Below are positions 16,615-24,961 of a stretch of 64,000 bases of DNA, piece after piece. The DNA is taken from the NCBI RefSeq assembly GCF_003609835.1, contig NZ_AP017898.1, positions 3,100,001-3,164,000 of the forward strand, in the 5' to 3' direction. The notes below the pieces were generated by a model, which worked only from the letters and a program-made list of their open reading frames with translations, ran no database searches and was not told the origin of the DNA. The DNA is from Sphingopyxis sp. FD7 (GTDB lineage: Bacteria; Pseudomonadota; Alphaproteobacteria; Sphingomonadales; Sphingomonadaceae). The stretch's first letter is position 1. Each line of letters begins with the position of its first letter. Made by a program: the position numbers and the translations under genes.

Positions 16615-18734
16615 CCGCGGGTTTCGACCTTCGCAACATCGGCCGCATCGCGGGAGTGTCGGCGCTGCCCGCGGCGATGCTGATCCTCGTCGCGCTGATG
16701 GTGATCCCCGTGTCGCCGCTGATCCTCGACATCAGCTTTGTCGCGAACATCATGATCAGCCTGCTCATCCTGATGGTCGCGCTGCAGGCGTCGAAGCCGC
16801 TCGATTTCTCGGCGTTTCCGACCGTGCTCCTGCTCGCGACACTGTTTCGCCTCGCGCTCAACGTCGCATCGACGCGCGTCGTGCTCGTCAACGGGCATGA
16901 AGGCACCGCGGCGGCGGGACATGTCATCGAGGCGTTCGGCCAGGTGCTGATCGGCGGCGATTATGTCGTCGGCCTGTTCGTTTTTGTCGTGCTGATGATC
17001 ATCAACCTGATCGTCATCACCAAGGGTGCGGGCCGCGTCTCCGAAGTCTCCGCGCGCTTCACGCTCGACGCGCTGCCCGGCAAGCAGATGGCGATCGACG
17101 CCGATCTGAACGCCGGGCTGCTCACCCCCGAAGAAGCGAAGGCGCGCCGCGTCGAGATCGGCACCGAAGCCGATTTCTACGGGTCGATGGACGGTGCGTC
17201 GAAGTTCGTGAAGGGCGATGCGATCGCCGGGCTGCTCATCCTGTTCGTCAACATCGTCGGCGGGCTGATCCTCGGCATCTTCAGCCATGGTCTCAGCCTC
17301 TCGGAGGCCGGCAGCACCTATATCACGCTGGCGATCGGCGACGCGCTCGTCGCGCAGATCCCCGCGCTGCTGCTGTCGATCGCCGCGGCGGCAATCGTCA
17401 CGCGCGTCGCGTCGCCTTTCGACCTCAGCGGCCAGATCGGCAGCCAGTTCGCTTCGCCGCACATCTGGATCGCGGTCGGCGGCATCCTGTTCATCCTCGG
17501 CCTGGTTCCCGCGATGCCGCAGCTGCTGATCCTTCCGGCGTCGGCGGTCTGCTTTGCGATCGGCTGGCAGCTCCGCCGCGCCGAAGCCGCGGTTGCCGCG
17601 GCCCCCGAACCCGCGGCGGCGGCGCCCGACCCCTCGCGCATCGAATGGGCCGAGGTCAGCGAAGCGAGCGCGTGCCAGCTCGAAATCGGCTATGCGCTCG
17701 TCCCGCTCGTCGACGAGCGCAAGGGTTCGCCGCTGATGACGCGCATCACCGGCATCCGCCGCCAATTGTCGAAGGAACTCGGCTTCGTCGTCCCGCCGGT
17801 GAAGGTAACCGACGATCTGTCGTTGCCGGGCAATGTCTATCGCATTTCGGTCGCCGGAGTGATCGTCGGCGAGGATGAGGTGTTTCCCAATGAAATGCTC
17901 GCGCTCGATTCGGGCGATCTGGTCACGAGGGTTGCCGGGCGCGCGTGCAAGGATCCGACCTTCGGCCTCGACGCCCTCTGGATTCCCAAGGCGGCGCAGA
18001 ATGACGCGATCGCGGCGGGCTATACCGTCGTCGACCCCGCCACCGTCGTTGCGACCCACCTCAACAACAGCATCGTCGGATCGGCCGCCGAGCTGTTCGG
18101 CATCGACGATGCGCAGGCGCTGATCGACAATCTGAAAGCGCATTATCCGCAGCTGGCGCAGAATCTGAGCCCGCAGGGCTATTCGCTGCCGCGCGTCGCC
18201 AGCCTTTGCAAATCGCTGCTCGTCGAGCGCGTCCCGCTGCGCGATTTCCGCAAGATTGCCGAAGCGATGGTCGCCCTGTCGGCGCAGCAACTCGGCGAGA
18301 GCGAGCTGGTCGAAGCGGTGCGGCAGCGGATCGGCGCGCTGATCGTCCAGACGATCGTGCCGAGCCGGATGCCGCTTCCCGTCGTCACCTTCAGCCCCGA
18401 GGTCGAAGTGCTGCTGAACCAGGCGGTGCGCGCCAATCCGGCCGCCGAATGGCCGTTCGAGCATGGCATGGCGATGAAGATCATCGAACAGATCGGACAG
18501 GCGGTCGAACCTTTGCTCCTGTCGACGCGCAGCTTTGCGCTTGTCGCCTCGCCGATCTGCCGCTCCGCGCTCTCGCGCCTCGTGCGCGCGACCTTCCCCG
18601 ATGTCGCCGTCATTTCCTACCTCGAAATCCCGGCGACCAAGCAGACCGAAATCGTCGCGACGATCGGCGCCGAAGTGCCGCGCCTCGCGACCGGACCCGA
18701 TGCCCCGATGGAGGATCATCTGAATGAGAATTGA
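16611..18734 (+). CDS. flhA: FlhA, flagellar export gate protein
   Basis: A 707-residue FlhA. About eight transmembrane helices fill residues 1-320 (e.g. AMLILVALMVIPVSPLILDI, IMISLLILMVALQ), with the FHIPEP-region equivalent KGAGRVSEVSARFTLDALPG then KQMAIDADLNAGLLTPEEAK between them. The large cytoplasmic domain (residues 350-700) docks chaperone-substrate complexes. The ATG overlaps the transglycosylase stop (ATGA), and the 3' end overlaps fliA by 11 bases, so all three genes are coupled. Confidence 0.97.
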   Translation: MTAGFDLRNIGRIAGVSALPAAMLILVALMVIPVSPLILDISFVANIMISLLILMVALQASKPLDFSAFPTVLLLATLFRLALNVASTRVVLVNGHEGTAAAGHVIEAFGQVLIGGDYVVGLFVFVVLMIINLIVITKGAGRVSEVSARFTLDALPGKQMAIDADLNAGLLTPEEAKARRVEIGTEADFYGSMDGASKFVKGDAIAGLLILFVNIVGGLILGIFSHGLSLSEAGSTYITLAIGDALVAQIPALLLSIAAAAIVTRVASPFDLSGQIGSQFASPHIWIAVGGILFILGLVPAMPQLLILPASAVCFAIGWQLRRAEAAVAAAPEPAAAAPDPSRIEWAEVSEASACQLEIGYALVPLVDERKGSPLMTRITGIRRQLSKELGFVVPPVKVTDDLSLPGNVYRISVAGVIVGEDEVFPNEMLALDSGDLVTRVAGRACKDPTFGLDALWIPKAAQNDAIAAGYTVVDPATVVATHLNNSIVGSAAELFGIDDAQALIDNLKAHYPQLAQNLSPQGYSLPRVASLCKSLLVERVPLRDFRKIAEAMVALSAQQLGESELVEAVRQRIGALIVQTIVPSRMPLPVVTFSPEVEVLLNQAVRANPAAEWPFEHGMAMKIIEQIGQAVEPLLLSTRSFALVASPICRSALSRLVRATFPDVAVISYLEIPATKQTEIVATIGAEVPRLATGPDAPMEDHLNEN

Positions 18735-19470
18735 GCCCGCCGAGCAATTCGCCGGGGCGCCCCGCCGCGCGCTGCGCCCGCATGGCTACGTCGAAAGCGC
18801 CGACGCGCTGGTCGCCGAATATGCCCCTTTGGTGCGCAAGATCGCCTGGCAGGTCTTTTCGCGCGTGTCGCGGACGAGCGAACTCGACGACCTGATCCAG
18901 ACCGGGCTGATCGCGCTCATCGAGGCGAGCCGCCATTATGAGGAGCGCGGTTTCGCCTTTGCCACCTATGCCTCGACGCGCATTCGCGGCGCGATGATCG
19001 ACCATCTGCGCCGCGAAGCCGATGTCGGGCGGTCGGCGATGGTCGCGGCGAAGCGGCTCCAGGCGACGCGCGCCGCGCTCGAACAGCAGTTGCTGCGCGC
19101 GCCGACCGCGGCCGAAATGGCGGTCGCGCTCGACATGGCGGCGGAGGATTATTTCGCGCTCGAACGCAATGCGACCCACGGCCGCTCGGCCTCGCTCGAC
19201 GAACTGACCGAGATCGGCGCCTTCCTGGCCGCCGACGAGGAGGCGGGGGCCGACGAGCGCTGCGAGCAGGAGGATATGATGGGCGCGCTGCGCCAATGCA
19301 TCGGCCGCCTGTCCGAGCGCGAGCAGATGGTGCTCCAGCTCTATTTCTTCGAGGAACTGAACCTGCACGAAATCGGCCTGACGCTCGACGTCAGCGCGGC
19401 GCGCATCTGCCAGATCAAGCGCGAGGCGATGATAAAGGTGGAACGCATGATGCGCGAGATGACCGACTAG
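18724..19470 (+). CDS. fliA: FliA, flagellar sigma-28 factor
   Basis: A 248-residue sigma factor. Region 2 reads LVAEYAPLVRKIAWQVF..SELDDLIQTGLIALIEASRH and FATYASTRIRGAMIDHLR (residues about 27-97). Region 3 follows, and region 4 is IGRLSEREQMVLQLYFFEEL then NLHEIGLTLDVSAARICQIK at about 195-235. It directs RNA polymerase to late flagellar and chemotaxis promoters and is inhibited by FlgM. It is the last gene of the sigma-54-driven operon. Confidence 0.96.
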   Translation: MRIEPAEQFAGAPRRALRPHGYVESADALVAEYAPLVRKIAWQVFSRVSRTSELDDLIQTGLIALIEASRHYEERGFAFATYASTRIRGAMIDHLRREADVGRSAMVAAKRLQATRAALEQQLLRAPTAAEMAVALDMAAEDYFALERNATHGRSASLDELTEIGAFLAADEEAGADERCEQEDMMGALRQCIGRLSEREQMVLQLYFFEELNLHEIGLTLDVSAARICQIKREAMIKVERMMREMTD

Positions 19471-19499
19471 ACCCTGTTTCAGTGAGCCCCGAAGGGATG

Positions 19500-19535
19500 A
19501 CCGGGTGCGGCCGCGACCCGGCCGCCGCACCCGGT
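19500..19535. terminator. GC-rich hairpin between convergent fliA and marR-type genes
   Basis: ACCGGGTGCGGC (19500-19511) pairs perfectly with GCCGCACCCGGT (19524-19535). No T-run follows on either strand, so termination is only inferred from position. Confidence 0.4.
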
Positions 19536-19555
19536 CCGGGGGGCAAGGCGCTGTA

Positions 19556-20059
19556 TCAGGCGGCGAGCGGTCGTCCGCCGCGGGTCGCGCCGCCGATCCG
19601 TTCGAAATAGGAGGCCATGCGCTCAGCCCCGGCGTCGGTCAGCCGGACAAGCGTGCGGCGGCGGTCGCGTTCGTCGATCGCCCGCTCGACAAGCCCATGT
19701 TGTTCGAGCGCGGCGATCATCCGCAATCCCGATGACAGCGGCACCCCCGCGCCGGTCGCCAGGTCGCTTGCGCCGAGCACCCGCGCGTTGGCGCGCGCAA
19801 GCATCAGGTCGAGCATCATGTCCCAGACCGCCCCCGACATGTCGGCGCCGCCGAAATGGCTGCGGCGGATACGCCGCGCCTCGATGCTGAACGACAGCTG
19901 GTCGAGCAGCGGCGGCTGTGCCCGCTCGTCACCGCGCCGATCGGCCGCGGAAGGTCGAAGCATCGCCGCGCCCTCATCGCCGCGGCGCGCGAGCAGATCG
20001 TGGATCCGGTCGACCCGCGATTTCAGTTCGGCCATTTCCTGATTCGAGAATTGCTGCAT
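19556..20059 (-). CDS. MarR-family transcriptional regulator
   Basis: A 167-residue protein. The middle to C-terminal part is a winged helix-turn-helix: WDMMLDLMLARANARVLGAS, then DLATGAGVPLSSGLRMIAAL (recognition region) and LVERAIDERDRRRTLVRLTD, the MarR wing with the DxRxRR pattern. The first 60 residues are a charged helical segment, longer than in most MarR proteins. No divergent target gene is present; it faces the membrane protein gene at 20085 on the same strand. Its ligand is unknown. Confidence 0.75.
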   Translation of the reverse strand: MQQFSNQEMAELKSRVDRIHDLLARRGDEGAAMLRPSAADRRGDERAQPPLLDQLSFSIEARRIRRSHFGGADMSGAVWDMMLDLMLARANARVLGASDLATGAGVPLSSGLRMIAALEQHGLVERAIDERDRRRTLVRLTDAGAERMASYFERIGGATRGGRPLAA

Positions 20060-20084
20060 GTGTCAATGCCCCGGGGAGCCACCG

Positions 20085-20498
20085 CTACGCCGCAATCTCC
20101 TTTCGCCGACCCGACGATCCCGATGCGTAGATGATGAGCAGCAGGATCGGATAGGATATATACACCGACAGCAGCGAATAGGGCCGCGCCAAAATCTCCA
20201 CGAACATCAGCTTCTGGATATGGCCGAAAATGGCGATCAGCTGCCAGCCGGTGATCCAGTATGGCCAGAAACTCCGCGTCCTGAGCGCGATGAACCAGAA
20301 GCTCAAAAGCACCAGCACGTCGATGATGAAGATATTGACCTCGATGTTGGTCCAGGTCGGAAAAGGCGTCACGACGGTCGTGAGGACCGAGGCGATCAAT
20401 GCCGTATAGGCTGCCCAGCGTTCAAACGGCCCGCCGCGCCGAACGGCGACAGCGACGGTGATGAGCAGAACGACATAATAGATCGCCACGGACCACAT
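20085..20498 (-). CDS. Small integral membrane protein of unknown function
   Basis: A 137-residue protein with about four hydrophobic helices (AIYYVVLLITVAVAVR, YTALIASVLTTVVTPF, IFIIDVLVLLSFWFIAL, VYISYPILLLIIYA). Aromatic residues are frequent (WPYWITGWQLIAIFGHIQKL). The N terminus is inside the membrane-spanning part, with no cleavable signal. I do not recognise the family. It lies 26 bases downstream of another unknown gene (20525-20899) on the same strand and may form a unit with it. Confidence 0.6.
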   Translation of the reverse strand: MWSVAIYYVVLLITVAVAVRRGGPFERWAAYTALIASVLTTVVTPFPTWTNIEVNIFIIDVLVLLSFWFIALRTRSFWPYWITGWQLIAIFGHIQKLMFVEILARPYSLLSVYISYPILLLIIYASGSSGRRKEIAA

Positions 20499-20524
20499 AT
20501 GTGGCAGTCAACCTTTCCTGCGGA

Positions 20525-20899
20525 TCAACCCGCCTTCGCGAACGTCGGCGCGTCGGCGCGCTGGCGGTCGTTGCTGCCTTCATCGACCAGCCTCGCCGAC
20601 GCCGGCTTGACGCCCGCGCCGAACATGCGCGTGCCGAGTCCAACCTCCTTCTGCGTCACCGTCAACGCCAGATGTGCGTCGGTCAGGAGCTGGCGCACTT
20701 CGCCGGCGGCGGCGAGCGCATGGGCGACCTTGGCCATCGCTTCCTGGCCGACGATCGCCGACATGTTGGTCTCGCGCCGCGCGGTCGGCAGCGTCGCCGC
20801 GAGCTGGGCAATGCGGATCATCGCTTCGTCGATGGCGTCTTCGGCCTGGTGCAGGTCGGACGCGATCTTTTTCGCCGCAGAAACTCGTTCGTTCAGCAT
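20525..20899 (-). CDS. Helical protein of unknown function
   Basis: A 124-residue soluble, alanine-rich helical protein (residues 1-85), with a flexible basic C terminus. The stretch AIDEAMIRIAQLAATLPTAR then RETNMSAIVGQEAMAKVAHA may form a helical bundle; it is not recognised as a named family. AAGGAAAAAG precedes the ATG, which supports this start. Same strand and 26 bases before the small membrane protein; the LuxR-type gene is 61 bases upstream. Confidence 0.6.
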   Translation of the reverse strand: MLNERVSAAKKIASDLHQAEDAIDEAMIRIAQLAATLPTARRETNMSAIVGQEAMAKVAHALAAAGEVRQLLTDAHLALTVTQKEVGLGTRMFGAGVKPASARLVDEGSNDRQRADAPTFAKAG

Positions 20900-20960
20900 T
20901 AACTTTTTCCTTGAAAAAGAATGCTACCGGTCTCCCCCCCGCAGCATTCGGTTCGAACAG

Positions 20961-21440
20961 TCAGGTCAGAACACGACCGAGTCCGACAAGGATCGAATAG
21001 AGGGCGGAAAAGGCCAAAATCGTCGCGAAAGCGATGAGGATCGGCCAGATAATCCTTTCCATCAACCCATGCCGATTGGTCGGCTGGGACGCGGTGGGAA
21101 AAGGCGAACCGATATCGAAAAGCCGCCGAAACGCACTGCGCCCCGGATCGGCATCGACGGCGGGCGGATCGTCGCCTAGGTCGATCAATTGATATGTCAA
21201 AGGCTGATAAGGGGTAACATGATCGAAGACACCGTTAACAGCCAACATCCGAGCCGCATCTATTCTGTTGGAAACATTGAGCTTTTTTAGAACTCGCCGC
21301 ACACGTTCGTCGACTGTGTGCGGCGAAACATTCATGATCCGCGCGATCTGCTTGGAATTTTTGTGCTCATAAACGTGCCGCAACGTTTCGATTTGCGCGG
21401 CCGAAAGCAGGCTGATGTAATTGTCCGGATCGCCTTGCAC
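20961..21440 (-). CDS. LuxR-type HTH protein with a C-terminal membrane anchor
   Basis: A 159-residue protein. Residues 10-68 form a LuxR/GerE helix-turn-helix (LSAAQIETLRHVYEHKNSKQ then IARIMNVSPHTVDERVRRVL then KKLNVSNRIDAARML). There is no receiver or ligand domain. The C terminus has one hydrophobic helix (IIWPILIAFATILAFSALYS, about residues 131-150), so the DNA-binding domain would sit at the inner membrane. It starts with GTG and lacks an obvious ribosome site. The order HTH first, membrane helix last, is unlike ordinary response regulators. Target genes are not evident. Confidence 0.7.
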   Translation of the reverse strand: MQGDPDNYISLLSAAQIETLRHVYEHKNSKQIARIMNVSPHTVDERVRRVLKKLNVSNRIDAARMLAVNGVFDHVTPYQPLTYQLIDLGDDPPAVDADPGRSAFRRLFDIGSPFPTASQPTNRHGLMERIIWPILIAFATILAFSALYSILVGLGRVLT

Positions 21441-21851
21441 GGGGGTTGGAATAGAGCATCACGAGTCGAAATCAAGGTCGGCAGCGGTCAAATTCATCCA
21501 TCGTCCGATCATGTTACGGTGACATGGCGGCGCGCGGGCGATGGTTCACCGTAACTTTCGAAACCGGTTCGCCGCCGCGTCCGTCGCTCGACATCCCGCA
21601 GGCGGGCGATCGCCTGCGGTCCTTTCGAGGCGCAGCGACGGGTCACGGCCCCTGGGCCGATCGACCTTCAGCGCTGGCGGTCTGCAACCGGCGGCCCTCC
21701 GCGCGCCCGGCGCTCGGGTGCAAAAGGCACGCTACGCTCCGGGTCACGGAAAACCGCCATTTGCCCCATGGTGGTCGTCGTCAACGCCGACTCGCCAGCT
21801 TCCGAATGCCGATCGGTCCTAATATGGCGGAATCGAAGTTCGTTTCATCAT

Positions 21852-21939
21852 CGTCATCCCGGGCTTGACCCGGGATCCCGCTTTTTCTTCCGTCCGTGCG
21901 CGAAAGAAAGCGGAACCCCGGGTCAGGCCCGGAGTGACG
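21852..21939. repeat. 88-bp hairpin element in a 521-bp gene-free stretch
   Basis: CGTCATCCCGGGCTTGACCC with its continuation pairs imperfectly with the arm ending GGCCCGGAGTGACG. It is of the CGTCATCCCGG family seen again at 48108, 55984 and 61152, but more diverged. The rest of 21441-21961 has no coding sequence I can support; the open frames there lack ribosome sites and family features. Confidence 0.75.
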
Positions 21940-21961
21940 ATATCACTTTAGATTCAGGTCA

Positions 21962-23674
21962 CTAGTTCCGCCGTTCGACCAGCCCGCGCGCGATCACCTG
22001 CGCCTGAATCTCGGCCGCGCCCTCGAAGATATTGAGGATACGCGCGTCGCATAGGATGCGGCTGATCTCATATTCGAGCGCATAGCCATTGCCGCCGTGG
22101 ATCTGCAGGCTGGCGTCGGCGTTCGCCCACGCCGCCCGCGCGGCGAGCAGTTTCGCCATCCCCGCTTCGATGTCGCAACGCTTGCCGCCGTCCTTGGCGC
22201 GCGCCGCGGCATAGGCGAGCTCGCGCGCCATGACGAAATCGACAAGGCCCATCGCCAGCTTGTCGGCGACGCGGGGGAAAGCGACGATCGCGCGCCCGAA
22301 CTGCTTGCGAGCCAGCGCATAGGCGAGGCCCAGCTCCAGCGCGCGCCGGGCGACGCCGACCGCGCGCGCCGCGGTCTGGATGCGCGCTCCCTCGAAGGTG
22401 CGCATCAGCTGCTTGAACCCCTGCCCCTGGGCGCCGCCGAGCAGCGCGTCGGCTCCTGCCGCCATGCCGTCGAATTGCAGCGCATATTCGCGCATCCCGC
22501 GATAGCCGAGCACTTCGATCTCGCTCCCGCTCATGCCGGCGGCGGGGAAAGGATCGGCGTCGCTCCCGCGCGGCTTGGGGACGAGGAGCATCGACAGGCC
22601 GGCGTAGCCCTTCGCGTCGGGCACGGTACGCGCGAGCAGGGTCATCAGGTCCGAGCGCGCGGCGTGGGTGATCCACGTCTTTGCGCCGTCGATGATCCAG
22701 CGGCCGCCCTGAAACCGCGCGCGCGTCTGCAACGAACCGAGGTCCGAACCGACATCGGGTTCGGTGAACACCGCGGTCGGCAGCACCGCGCCGCTCGCGA
22801 TCTTTGGCAGCCATTCGGCCTTCTGCGCGTCGGTGCCGCCGGTCGCGATCAGCTCGCCCGCGATTTCGGAGCGCGTGCCGAGCGAGCCCGCGCCGATCCA
22901 GCCGCGCGACAATTCTTCGGTGACGAGGCACATCACCAGTTTCGACAGGCCGAGCCCCCCGAACCTTTCGGGGATGCACACGCCGAACGTGCCAAGGTCG
23001 GCCATCGCCTGCACCGTGGCATCGGGAACCAACGCATTGGCGAGATGCCAGCGGTGCGCGTGGGGTATGATCTCGGCTTCGGTGAAGCGGCGAAACTGGT
23101 CGCGGATCGCGTCGAGCCCGGCATCGTGCAGCGTCTCGCTCGGCCAATGACCCTCGGCAAGCGCACCGGTAACCTCGGCACGCAGCGCGGCATGGTCGGC
23201 ATCGAGAAGGTCTGCGCAACTGTCGGCGAGCTTGCGCGCTTCGGCGCCAAGTCCCAGATCGGCGGGACGGAAAATCTCGTTCTGTCCCATCGGCAGGCCG
23301 CCGCTGAGCTGGCCGAGCCCTTCGGCGAAGGCGAGCGTCGCGATCTTCGCGTCGAGCGGATTTGCGCCGTCGCCAGCGTCGAGCCAGTCGAGCGTCGCCT
23401 CCAGCGCCGCGACCGTCGTTGCCACCCAGGCGAAGCCGTGTGCGCCGCGCTGCTCGCGGTCGATAGGATACAAGGCGGACGGCGCGCGATCCTCAACACC
23501 CTGTTCCCCCGCGAAGGCGGGGGTCGATCGCCGGTCGGTGTCGTCTCGCGCCGCCGGACGATGGGTTCCCGCCTTCGCGGGGACACAGGGTCCATTCAGC
23601 CGCTTGCTCAACGCCGCCTGCGCCGCGTCGCGATAGGCCGCCGCGGCCTGCAAGGCTTTCCGCAAATCCCCCAC
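21962..23674 (-). CDS. Acyl-CoA dehydrogenase, long form, with an in-frame hairpin insertion
   Basis: A 570-residue FAD flavoprotein that would oxidise an acyl-CoA to the enoyl-CoA. The catalytic core is in the last 400 residues: FGVCIPERFGGLGLSKLVMC, VFTEPDVGSDLGSLQTRARF, WIIDGAKTWITHAAR, and LQIHGGNGYALEYEISRILC near the end. An N-terminal extension of about 150 residues has the ATLDWLDAGDGANPLDAKIA block of long bacterial forms. The start is GTG at 23674, placed 2 bases after the thiolase stop; no better start is present downstream before the conserved part. Residues about 28-60 are encoded by a palindromic repeat (see 23498). It forms an operon with the thiolase and probably the CoA-transferase upstream. 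Confidence 0.88.
   Translation of the reverse strand: MGDLRKALQAAAAYRDAAQAALSKRLNGPCVPAKAGTHRPAARDDTDRRSTPAFAGEQGVEDRAPSALYPIDREQRGAHGFAWVATTVAALEATLDWLDAGDGANPLDAKIATLAFAEGLGQLSGGLPMGQNEIFRPADLGLGAEARKLADSCADLLDADHAALRAEVTGALAEGHWPSETLHDAGLDAIRDQFRRFTEAEIIPHAHRWHLANALVPDATVQAMADLGTFGVCIPERFGGLGLSKLVMCLVTEELSRGWIGAGSLGTRSEIAGELIATGGTDAQKAEWLPKIASGAVLPTAVFTEPDVGSDLGSLQTRARFQGGRWIIDGAKTWITHAARSDLMTLLARTVPDAKGYAGLSMLLVPKPRGSDADPFPAAGMSGSEIEVLGYRGMREYALQFDGMAAGADALLGGAQGQGFKQLMRTFEGARIQTAARAVGVARRALELGLAYALARKQFGRAIVAFPRVADKLAMGLVDFVMARELAYAAARAKDGGKRCDIEAGMAKLLAARAAWANADASLQIHGGNGYALEYEISRILCDARILNIFEGAAEIQAQVIARGLVERRN
23498..23591. repeat. Palindromic element inside the acyl-CoA dehydrogenase gene
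   Basis: A 94-bp inverted repeat: 24-base arms at 23498-23521 and 23568-23591 match at 22 positions, with core GCGAAGGCGGG / CCCGCCTTCGC. It is read in frame as residues 28-60 of the dehydrogenase, including VPAKAGTH and PAFAGE, which are the usual translations of such repeats. It breaks no frame. Confidence 0.88.
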
Positions 23675-23676
23675 GC

Positions 23677-24891
23677 TCAGGCGGCGCGCTCGAAGATCGC
23701 GGCGATGCCCTGCCCGCCGCCGATGCACATCGTCTCCAGCCCATAGCGCCCGTCGCGGCGCACGAGTTCGCGCGTGAGGTTGGCGAGGATGCGCCCTCCC
23801 GTCGCGCCGATCGGATGGCCGAGCGAGATGCCCGACCCGTTGACGTTGAGGATTTCGCACCGGCTGTCGTCGTCCGACCAGCCCCAGCCCTTGAGCACCG
23901 CGAGAACCTGCGGCGCGAAAGCCTCGTTGAGTTCAACGAGGTCGATGTCGCCCCAGCCGAGACCGGTGCGCGCGAACAGCCGCTCGACCGCGGGGACCGG
24001 GCCGATGCCCATGCGGCTGGGGTCGCACCCCGCCGACGCCGCGCTGTGATACCAGGCGATCGGTTCGAGGCCGAGTTCGCCCAGCTTGTCCTCGGCGACG
24101 ACCAGGCACGCCGCGGCGGCGTCATTCTGCTGGCTGGCATTGCCCGCGGTGACGACGCCGCCTTCGAGCGCGCGCAATTTGCCGAGCGTCTCCATGCTCG
24201 CGTCGGCGCGATAGCCCTCGTCATGCGCGAAGACGACCGGATCGCCCTTCTTCTGCGGCACGCTCACCGGCACCAGTTCGTCGTCGAACAGCCCCTTCGC
24301 CCACGCCGCCGCCGCGCGCTGGTGGCTTCGCACCGCATAGGCGTCGGCCGCCTCACGCGTGATGCCATAATCCTTCGCCAGATTTTCGGCGGTCTCGATC
24401 ATGCCGCTGATCACGCCGAAGCGTTCGACGGGCTGCGACATCAGCCGCCCGCGCGTCAGCCGGTCGTGGAGCGTCAGATTGCCTGCGCGGACCCCTTTGC
24501 GAATATCGGTCGAATAATGCTCGACATTCGACATCGATTCGACCCCGCCCGCGACGACGACGTCGGCCATGCCCGTCTGCACCATCATCGCGGCGTTGAC
24601 GACCGCCTGCAACCCCGAGCCGCAGCGACGGTCGAGCTGGTATCCCGGCACTTCGAGCGGCAGCCCCGCCGCCAGCCACGACCAGTGGCCGATCGCCGGC
24701 GCCTCGCCATTGCCATAGCCTTGCGAAAAGACGACATCGTCGACGCGTGCGGGGTCGATTTTCGTGCGCTCGACCAGCGCCTTCAGGATCACCGCGCCCA
24801 GCGCGCCCGCGGTCATCGACGAAAGCGCGCCCCCGAACTTGCCGACGGCGGTGCGGATCGGGGCGACGATGGCGGCGCGGCGCAGGGTCAT
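23677..24891 (-). CDS. Acetyl-CoA acetyltransferase (thiolase)
   Basis: A 404-residue thiolase that would join or cleave beta-ketoacyl-CoA. The nucleophilic cysteine is in LDRRCGSGLQAVVNAAMM (about residue 90), the histidine in NVNGSGISLGHPIGATGGRI, and the second cysteine in ETMCIGGGQG near the C terminus; all are in place. NEAFA (VELNEAFAPQVLAV) is also present. The 404-residue length is normal. It lies 2 bases upstream of the acyl-CoA dehydrogenase and 70 bases after the CoA-transferase, which suggests a beta-oxidation-like pathway for an unknown acid. Confidence 0.92.
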   Translation of the reverse strand: MTLRRAAIVAPIRTAVGKFGGALSSMTAGALGAVILKALVERTKIDPARVDDVVFSQGYGNGEAPAIGHWSWLAAGLPLEVPGYQLDRRCGSGLQAVVNAAMMVQTGMADVVVAGGVESMSNVEHYSTDIRKGVRAGNLTLHDRLTRGRLMSQPVERFGVISGMIETAENLAKDYGITREAADAYAVRSHQRAAAAWAKGLFDDELVPVSVPQKKGDPVVFAHDEGYRADASMETLGKLRALEGGVVTAGNASQQNDAAAACLVVAEDKLGELGLEPIAWYHSAASAGCDPSRMGIGPVPAVERLFARTGLGWGDIDLVELNEAFAPQVLAVLKGWGWSDDDSRCEILNVNGSGISLGHPIGATGGRILANLTRELVRRDGRYGLETMCIGGGQGIAAIFERAA

Positions 24892-24961
24892 GGTTTAGTC
24901 TCCAATCTTCTTTTCCGTTCGCGTCGAGCGCAGTCGGGACGCGAACGGGGTTTGGATTTCG

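Noticed and set aside
21524..21868. Open frame of 114 codons in the gene-free stretch after the LuxR-type gene
   Set aside because: No ribosome site, biased toward Arg/Pro/Ser as random GC-rich frames are, and it runs into a hairpin repeat.
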